Positions 56,933 to 64,000 of a stretch of 64,000 bases of DNA are shown here, in pieces; within the stretch, counting starts at the first letter, position 1, and every line of letters begins with the position of its first letter. The stretch spans positions 35,617,501-35,681,500 of the forward strand of contig NC_080567.1 of the NCBI RefSeq assembly GCF_030253575.1, given 5' to 3'. The DNA is from Rhododendron vialii (lineage: Eukaryota; Streptophyta; Magnoliopsida; Ericales; Ericaceae). The notes below the pieces were generated by a model. It was not told the DNA's origin, ran no database searches, and was given only the letters and a program-made list of their open reading frames with translations. A program made the position numbers and the translations under genes.

Positions 56933-58300
56933 TTATGCTGAGGTTCCATTCATAGTTGCTAGAGGTTCCGTTTCTAGTCCCAGTGATTTAACACATGCAG
57001 CAGATACAAAACCGTGCGATGCTCCAAGTTGTATAATGCTTAAATATGCGCATTGAACAATAGTAAGATTACCTCGGATCGCCATAGGATCATATTCTTC
57101 GTGATCTCCTTGAAGTGCGAAGATCCTGCCTCCAGATGACTGATTTGGCTTTGCTTGACCATTTGCTATTCCAAATTTCTTATTTTGGTGAGGTGGTTGC
57201 TGTTGCTGATTCCATCTAGTTCGTGGCTGATTCTGACCTCCTTGTTGATTTCCAAAACCGATTGATTTTGCTGGTGCCTGTTGTCCCCCATTTCTAGAAC
57301 TTCCAGATTCATTCAGTTGAGGACAGGCAAACTTAAAATGGCCTACCTCATTGCAGTGGTAGCATCTGCCTCCCTGGTCATGGTTTTGGCTTTGCCCTTG
57401 ATTCGGGTTCTTCCAGGGTTGGTTAGATTGTTGTGGGTGAGCATAGGGTTTGGGTGTATTGAACTCCTTAATATTGTTGCGAATTGGTCCTCCAGATATT
57501 GGGCCATTCTTCCTTTGCACCCCCCACGTTGACTTTGAATCAGATTTCTCGCGCTCCATCATGAGTGCACAGCTCACCACTTGTGCATATGTGGGGTACT
57601 CATGAGAAACCACACTAGTACGAATAGAGTGGGACAGACCCCATTCGAACTTCCTAGCTTTTGCAACATCAGTGGGTACCACGGTAGTAGCATGACGTGC
57701 CAGTTCTTCAAAACGAGCAGTATATTGGGTTACTGTCAAGGTACGCTGCTTCAAGTCCATAAATTCCTGGGCCATGGCTTGTTTTGTAGGTGCTGGGAAA
57801 TATTTTTCTAGGAAAAGGTTTTCGAACATCTGCCAAGTCATAGTTGTCAAATTGTGAGTGGTCTTGATCAAGTCCCACCAATGATCTGCTTCCCCATGCA
57901 TCTGAAATGTTGCTAAGGCAATGCGATCCCCCGCATTGGTTACGTTAAGTACTTCTAGGTACTTGGAGATTTGTTTGATCCATGCTTCTGCAGCGCTAGG
58001 GTCCGCTTCCCCATAAAAGATTGGAGGGTGTCGTTTGCAGAACGCATCTAAAAGTTGATCCCTACTCCTAGTTAGAGGTCCACGTGGTTGTTGCTCGCCG
58101 GTTGGCTGTCGTGGCTGTTGAGGGTTGGCGGCAGCAGCAGCAATAAATGCTTGCATCAGTTGAACTAAGTCCTGTTGCGCTCCTTGCCCATTTGGTTGTG
58201 GTCCACCATTTTGTCCATTGTTTTGGCCACTATTCTGGCCGCTGGCATCGTTGTTGTTTCCATTAGCGTTAGTGTTCGTTCCATTACGTGTGTTCACCAT
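56933..58300 (-). CDS. gag protein of the Tekay-like element
   Basis: A frame of 455 residues opening MVNTRNGTNTNANG, Asn/Gln-rich at the N-terminus. The retrotransposon gag domain spans about residues 90-230 (AEAWIKQISKYLE, then WWDLIKTTHN and FEERLARHA-like text). A zinc knuckle CYHCNEVGHFKFAC follows near residue 310, of the form CX2CX4HX4C. It packages element RNA in cytoplasmic particles. The frame ends soon after a protease-like QLGASHGFVS, where the usual DTGAS has lost its Asp, and pol is absent, so the element depends on other copies. Confidence 0.88.
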   Translation of the reverse strand: MVNTRNGTNTNANGNNNDASGQNSGQNNGQNGGPQPNGQGAQQDLVQLMQAFIAAAAANPQQPRQPTGEQQPRGPLTRSRDQLLDAFCKRHPPIFYGEADPSAAEAWIKQISKYLEVLNVTNAGDRIALATFQMHGEADHWWDLIKTTHNLTTMTWQMFENLFLEKYFPAPTKQAMAQEFMDLKQRTLTVTQYTARFEELARHATTVVPTDVAKARKFEWGLSHSIRTSVVSHEYPTYAQVVSCALMMEREKSDSKSTWGVQRKNGPISGGPIRNNIKEFNTPKPYAHPQQSNQPWKNPNQGQSQNHDQGGRCYHCNEVGHFKFACPQLNESGSSRNGGQQAPAKSIGFGNQQGGQNQPRTRWNQQQQPPHQNKKFGIANGQAKPNQSSGGRIFALQGDHEEYDPMAIRGNLTIVQCAYLSIIQLGASHGFVSAACVKSLGLETEPLATMNGTSA

Positions 58301-58646
58301 CTATAACGATCGAGTTCTTAAGTTAGGAGGGGGGTTTCTGCATTTCATACTTTTCAAATTAGGTTCTTTATCTATAGTACAAGTAATTAATCACCTATGT
58401 TCCTACCAACACTTAGCCATACAAGTAATGCCACATAAGCAGGTAACATGCCACATATAAGTCAATCATGTAAGACCTATATTTTCTCACAGTATGGTTT
58501 CAAGTCTAAGTCAAACGACAGCTATTAAGTAATTAAAAACTAGACTTAAAAGTATCATAGATAATATGTATGATTAACTACTCAGATATACGCTCTCGGA
58601 AAGTGATCTACCCCAATCTACCCAAGGCCGAGAGTTTGAACCTAAA

Positions 58647-58658
58647 GCTCTGATACCA
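58647..58658 (-). other. Primer-binding site of the Tekay-like element
   Basis: TGGTATCAGAGC on the minus strand, complementary to the 3' end of initiator tRNA-Met, three bases from the 5' LTR. Confidence 0.85.
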
Positions 58659-59695
58659 AGTTGTAACGCCCCGATTTTTGGACACGTTAATTAAATCATT
58701 TTCAACTGATTTAATAATTCATAAAACTGATTTATAAGAAATGAAATTTTATTAAACAGAGTTTAGCAGTGGAAACCTCAAATACCAAATTCAAACCTAC
58801 TTAATTGTCTTACAAACCAACAAAATGAAATAGAGTTTGACAAATGTGATAACACTTATGAAAATTTAAATAATAGTACGTCAAATTAACAGAGTGTGGG
58901 CATGCGTGCCCGTTTTCGGAATTTCCGGATTCCGAGACGCGAGATGCCCGGGTCGAGGGAGTGCGAGCGGGGAAGCAAGCGCTCGCGAAAGTACAAAGTC
59001 GCCACTCGGGTTTTGAAGGTCCGACACCCAAGGAACCGTATTTCGAAGCACTTGCCGCGCTGATTGATTTTGAAAAAGTTAAGGAACCAGTCCGTCATAA
59101 CCATATCTGGGTTCGGGAGCCAGGTTACGAGAGGGGAAGGGTTTTATGGCACCCCTCTCGCCCAATCCGGAGATCAGTCTCTACTTAGGCATTTGCGAAA
59201 AATGTTTGTTTGCGATTCTGTTTGATTAATCAATTTTTAGCCAATTAGGGCGGGGAAACAGTTAATCGGGGATTAAAACTGTAACAGTTTGCAGGATGTG
59301 ATGGATAGCATGCATGAGCAGTTAGTATAGGATGAGAACAGATTGGTGTGGGAGTTTAAACAAACTGGGAGGCCCCTGTTTTGGAGTGACGTGCGTAGGA
59401 AGAAACCAGCATGCACTGAACAAGTCACTGCATGCTGTTCACTCCCGCGCGCACAACTCCAAGACACGCGCGCGCCGGTGAGCTCAAACCCACAGCTCTT
59501 ATTCTCAAACCATCTGGCCTCTGGAAGGACCAGTGCACACCCAGGACAAACCACGCAGTTCATATAGCAGCATAATATACAGTTTAAAGGCTGTAAAGCC
59601 CTATAAATTAATAAAACACCCCATAAACAGTGTGGGGACAAAATAATGACCTAAAACTAAGCTACCCGTGCAAGGCCACTCACTGGTCAGAGGCA

Positions 59696-60670
59696 CTCTG
59701 TCGCGCGATGGTTTCAGATTGGCGCGCGAGGATGCGCCCAGGCGCACTGTCGCGGGACGGAGCCAGTCTGGCGCGCGATGGTGCGCCCTGGCGCGGACCA
59801 GTGTTTGGTTTACACATTTCTGGGTTCTGGGACAGGTCCAGAATGATCCCAGGGGTACTCCAAAACAGAAGACATGCAAATTGAACTACGGCTAGCAATT
59901 TCTAACAAAGGAAAGCAGTAAACTGGTTTTTAACATGCTTAACAGAGTGATCTATACATAAAATAAAGCACAAAACAGTAGGACACCAATTCCCACGCGG
60001 TCCATCGCATGCAGCACCAAAGTGTCGCGCGCGAGAGTGGGACCATCGCGCGTTGGTTCCTACCTCGACGGTTTTTGAAACCTTGCTAGCTTTAGGACCA
60101 GGACTGGTATTGATTACCAGCCTTGGCCCTGCCAGCCCCCCTCAGAGATCAGAACAGAAAACAGAACAAAGGTAAGCTATACCTTCGGTTTTGAGTTTGA
60201 AAGGTGTTTGAACTTTGATGTTTGAAGGCTTGATTGAGGAGTTTGGGTGGTAGAAGCAAAGAACAAGCTTTGTTCTTGGAAGGTTGAGGTGTGAAAATGG
60301 AGGATGGTGACCCAAAGTATACTCTTTTGAAATTCTTGAACCCTTTGAAAGAGAAACAAAGGGGGATATATATAGAGAAGGATGGAGGTGAATCTGGTTG
60401 GTGAAAGCAGAGGAGTTCAGTCAGTCCACGAGGCCTGCTGAGGTTTGCTTGGTGGCTAAGCATCCCAGCTGATAAAGGTGATGGGGACAGCTTTGACCAT
60501 CGCGCGATGGTTTGAGTCTGTCGCGCGATGGTGCGCCCTGGCGCACTGTCGCGCGATGGAGTGAGTCGGGCGCGCGATGGTGCGCTCTGGCGCACTGTCG
60601 CGCGATGGAGTGAGTTTATCGCGCGAGGGTGCGCCCTGGCACGGGATGGTTGCGCCCTGGCGCGGACCAG
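59696..60670. repeat. CG-rich CGCGCGATGG repeats in the Tat-like LTR
   Basis: Clusters at 59696-59810 and 60495-60670, with weaker text at 60020-60055, repeat GTCGCGCGATGG and TGCGCCCTGGCGCACTG. Alternating CG and inverted GCGC motifs are strong here and absent from the neighbourhood. Confidence 0.85.
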
Positions 60671-61435
60671 TAGGGTTTTTGGTTTTTGAAGTGACTTAGG
60701 CTAGGTTAGGTTCAAGGGTTTTGCAAACACTCAAAACTCGAACACGCTATCATTCCCAGGGTGTTCTTGATCCATTTCATCATTGGGGAATCAAAAACCG
60801 TAAGTAAACTAATCTGGAAGCCCAGATTGGGGTGTCTACAGTAGCCCCTCTTTGACGGCACTTGAAGCACCATCGACTTGGTACAAGTAACGTCAAAGAA
60901 TTCTAGACACCCCTCAAGGCAATCCAGAGCAGAACATACTAGCAAAGTAGACAAGCATACTTACAGAACCTTATTGGTTGAATTGACGGACGGACCGTCG
61001 CTGGGGATGGAAGTAGAAGTGAACGAATGCATCGCCGCTTGTTGATTGAATTTGGACAGAACAGGCTGTCGTTGCAGATTTGGACGGGACAGGCCGTTGT
61101 TGCTGGGGATCAAGCTATCCTCGGCACAAAGTATTCCAACAAACACGGGTAGGTCGTGTCAGGCAGGTTGAATTCCATTTGTAGGGAATCAGAGCCAATC
61201 TTCTTATCAAAGACCATCCGAGACAGAGCAATAAGCCTGTTGGAAGATGCACTTGCGGCTAGACTGAGGGTGATTGTCGTTCGGGACAGGCCAAGACGGA
61301 CTCTCCTGGGGAACAATCAGTTGCGGATGAACGGACCATCGAATGATGTTCTGGTCGTTGTTTGTGGATTTGACAGGACCGGCTGTCGTGAAGGTGGACG
61401 GGGAGATCAATGTGCCGAATGATCAAACCGTTGGA

Positions 61436-61672
61436 GAACTGTGACAGGAAGGATCATCAGTATAAATGATCGAACCGTTGAAGTCTGGATGGGAGGATCA
61501 TCAGTATAAATGATCGAACCGTTGCCGACAAGATGGAAGGATCATCAGTATAAAGGATCGAACCGTTGAAGTCTGAATGGGAGGATCATCAGTATAAATG
61601 ATCGAACCGTTGAAGTCTGGATGGGAGGATCATCAGTATAAATGATCAAACCGTTGTAGACATGACAGAAGA
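61436..61672. repeat. Tandem repeat family A, about 44-bp unit
   Basis: Roughly five copies of GGAGGATCATCAGTATAAAT followed by GATCGAACCGTTGAAGTCTG. Lies in the 3' interior of the Tat-like element. Confidence 0.9.
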
Positions 61673-61726
61673 CGGGCTGATCAGTGTGCAGAATGATCAA
61701 GCCGTTGATTTGGTGGAGATAGACGA

Positions 61727-62270
61727 TATGGCTGACCGTCATGGATGATATGGCTGACCATCGTTGAATGACTGATATGGCTGACCGTCATTGATGATAT
61801 AGCTGACCATCGTTGAATGACTGATATGGCTGACCGTCATGGATGATATGGCTGACCATCGTTGAATGACTGATATGGCTGACCGTCATGGATGATATGG
61901 CTGACCATCGTTGAATGACTGATATGGCTGACCGTCATTGCTGACCGTCATGGATGATATGGCTGACCATCGTTGAATGACTGATATGGCTGACCGTCAT
62001 TGATGATATGGCTGACCATCGTTGAATGACTGATATGGCTGACCGTCATTGATGATATGGCTGACCATCGTTGAATGACTGATATGGCTGACCGTCATGG
62101 ATGATATGGCTGACCATCGTTGAATGACTGATATGGCTTACCGTCATGGATGATATGGCTGACCATCGTTGAATGACTGATATGGCTGACCGTCATTGAT
62201 GATATGGCTGACCATCGTTGAATGACTGATATGGCTGACCGTCATTGATGATATGGCTGACCATCGTTGA
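61727..62270. repeat. Tandem repeat family B, 49-bp unit
   Basis: About eleven copies of a unit that itself holds two GATATGGCTGACC half-units, one followed by GTCAT(G/T)GAT and the other by ATCGTTGAATGACT. One partial unit near 61935-61950 breaks the register. Copies are nearly identical. Confidence 0.95.
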
Positions 62271-62282
62271 ATTGAGACGGGA

Positions 62283-62880
62283 AGATCAGTGTGCAGAATG
62301 ATTAAGCCGTTGGAAATTGGATAAGACTGGCTGTTGTTGATTTGAAAGGGGAAGATCAGTGTGCAGAATGATCAAGCCATTGAAATTTGGACAGGACCGG
62401 CTGTCGTTGAATTGAAAGGGCAGATCAGTGTGTAGAATGATCGAGCCGTTGAGAAATGGACAGGACCGGCTGTCGTTGATTTAAGACGGGCAGATCAGTG
62501 TGCTGAATGATCGAGCTGTTGAGAAATGGACAGGACCGGCTGTCGTTGATTTGAAAAGGGCGGATCAGTGTGCTGAATGATCGAGCCGTTGAACATTGGA
62601 CAGGACCGGCTGTCGTTGATTTGAGACGGGAAGATCAGTGTGCTGAATGATCGAGCCGTTGAGAAATGGACAGGACCGGCTGTCGTTGATTTGAAAAGGG
62701 CGGATCAGTGTGCTGAATGATCGAGCCGTTGAACATTGGACAGGACCGGCTGTCGTTGATTTGAAAAGGGCGGATCACTATACAAAATGATCGAGCCGTT
62801 GAACATTGGACAGGACCGGCTGTCGTTGATTTGAAAAGGGCGGATCATGCTTCAGGATGACCGTGCCGTTGAATTGGATT
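62283..62880. repeat. Tandem repeat family C, about 70-bp unit
   Basis: About eight copies of a unit containing GATCAGTGTGCTGAATGATC, GAGCCGTTGA and GGACAGGACCGGCTGTCGTT. The GATCGA(A/G)CCGTTGA core is shared with family A. From 62880 to 64000 I see no repeat or domain. Confidence 0.93.
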
Positions 62881-64000
62881 GAATTCTGATCCCCAAAGTG
62901 CATTCTAAGTGCCAACAAAGCAGGACAGTGAGGTTGTGTGCTTGATGGTTATCATGGCAAATGAGACAAGGAAAGTGGCGCGTGGCATTCCCCCATACTT
63001 GCGCTAACCCACAGAAGCGATTCCGTCATAGAATTTTCCTGCTTTAAACATTTGATATACAATATGCAAAGATGCATACTAAGAAAATGCACAATTTGAA
63101 AATGTAGATGCAAGCTAAGGGCGGCTCCTACGAGGACAACGACGCCTAAGGACTACCACTGAGCCCAAGTACTTTACTGCCTTTTGCCCTGAAGATGCGC
63201 ACCAAGATAGAGAGACATTGAGCTGGCTGGCGTGCCCAATTGACATGTAGCAACAGTAGTGGGCCTGCGTGCCCTTTCTTTGATGCTTGGGCGGACGAGC
63301 CCCATGGATGTGCTTTGCTTGGCCTTGGGCTAACGTGCCCTTGCTGCTTCAAGAGATTCCGCTGCTTTCGGATTACTGATACTAGGGTAGCAATGTAACA
63401 ATTGCGTTTTCTAGTTTATTGACCCTCTTTTACTAGTGTTGAAGAGAATGCAAAAACTAACCACTAATATCTAATTTGCATTGACAAGTGATTTGAATCG
63501 ACACACTGACGTGCGCACATAAACAGACTTGCCTAGCTCGAATGAAAAGGGAAAAAGAGCCCCAAGGTATAATGCAAACCCTTAGACACACGAAACATAA
63601 TGAAATTTTTGGGTATTAATAAGCCAAAAACTCTCAACATTCCTTAGACAGGTGAAACTGACACTCGCGAAAGACGCAAAAAGGCACAAAGACCTGTACA
63701 AACAAAACCGAGAAAAGCATCTCGAAACAACAGTTGATTGAAAAGCTGGAAAAATGTCGCAAAAACGGACATAAGACGCAGATAATGACTCGTATAGGCC
63801 CGGACTGAAACCGACACCCCCGTGCAGTCACATTAGGTCTGCATGGTATGACAAGACTTGGCAAAAGCCCCTGGAATGACATTCGAGGGTAGTAGCTAGC
63901 TGCTACTGTCTGTTGCAAGAAGCGTGCGCAGGTTTGAGACCAATGCGCATCACTTCGAACAAACGCGCTGCGGTTGCTTATACCAGACTTCGCTGAACTT

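Larger units (their letters stand above)
53664..58894 (-). mobile_element. Tekay-like Gypsy element with 2.86-kb LTR, pol deleted
   Basis: The 3' LTR is 53664-56521, ends TGTAACGCCCC and GGCCGTTACA. A purine tract on the minus strand (TTTTAAGGGGGATAGG) lies just inside it. The interior runs to 58661, where the primer-binding site TGGTATCAGAGC (58647-58658, minus) adjoins the 5' LTR, of which only 58662-58894 is present before another insertion. The 233 shared LTR bases differ at about one position, so insertion was recent. The interior is only 2.1 kb and has gag but no reverse transcriptase or integrase. Left flank AAGAG; the right flank is outside the window. Assignment to Tekay rests on the long LTR and gag type. 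Confidence 0.88.
58895..64000 (-). mobile_element. Tat/Ogre-like Gypsy element, 3' part (continues past the window)
   Basis: The 3' LTR spans 58895-60840, reading TGTGGGCATGCG ... GGGGTGTCTACA on the plus strand. The minus-strand purine tract GTCAAAGAGGGGCTAC lies just inside it (60841-60856), fixing minus orientation. It inserted into the 5' LTR of the Tekay-like element after AGAG at 58894. The interior to 64000 has three tandem-repeat families and no recognisable coding domain, as in the long 3' noncoding part of Tat-lineage elements. A minus-strand TATATATA lies at about 60366. Lineage is inferred from structure only. Confidence 0.75.

Noticed and set aside
61436-62880. Regularly spaced repeats as a CRISPR array
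   Set aside because: Units are head-to-tail with no unique spacers, in a plant retrotransposon; no cas genes.

Overview
The window is nuclear DNA of a flowering plant, most likely a eudicot. The evidence is a tandem array of intronless family-1 UDP-glycosyltransferase (UGT) genes of the UGT73 type, plant LTR retrotransposons (Copia, and Athila-, Tekay- and Tat-like Gypsy), a Mutator-like transposon with a FAR1-type domain, and many MITEs. I see no bacterial-style operon, CRISPR array or tRNA/rRNA gene. The species cannot be named from the sequence.

All UGT units lie on the minus strand. Four are open from start to stop: UGT-1 (2573-4036, the most diverged, with Ala where the catalytic Asp is expected), UGT-3 (16786-18216), UGT-4 (21614-23044) and UGT-6 (29259-30704). 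Three are broken. UGT-2 (8090-13566) is split by a 4.05-kb LTR element with a perfect 5-bp target duplication. UGT-5 (23962-27777) is cut by two solo LTRs, a 663-bp tandem duplication and small deletions. UGT-7 (49473-50408) has a nonsense codon and lost its N-terminal half at a Copia insertion. UGT-3, -4 and -6 resemble tobacco-type phenylpropanoid/scopoletin glucosyltransferases and probably add glucose to phenolic aglycones in the cytosol; the true acceptors cannot be read from sequence.

Layout: 1-7.6 kb holds LTR remnants, three Harbinger-like MITEs, a solo LTR and UGT-1. 7.9-20.6 kb is a tandem segmental duplication carrying UGT-2 and UGT-3, each with a related 5' flank and a LINE zinc-knuckle remnant. 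21-31 kb carries UGT-4, the UGT-5 wreck and UGT-6, with foldback elements between them. 31-34 kb is repeat-rich and noncoding. 34.1-45.6 kb is one Mutator-like element with 9-bp target duplication, interrupted by a 6.86-kb Athila-like element and carrying an exon-like fragment of a ClpB/Hsp100 gene. 45.6-49.4 kb is a solo LTR and inverted-repeat elements. From 49.4 kb to the end is a nest: a Tat-like Gypsy inside a Tekay-like Gypsy inside a Copia element inside UGT-7.

The locus reads as a UGT cluster that grew by tandem duplication and is decaying through repeated transposon insertion. The nested target duplications give a relative order of events. I find no convincing new multi-gene system. 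The most unusual items are the Asp-less UGT-1, the ClpB capture inside the Mutator-like element, the layered UGT-5 pseudogene, and three tandem-repeat families next to the Tat-like LTR.
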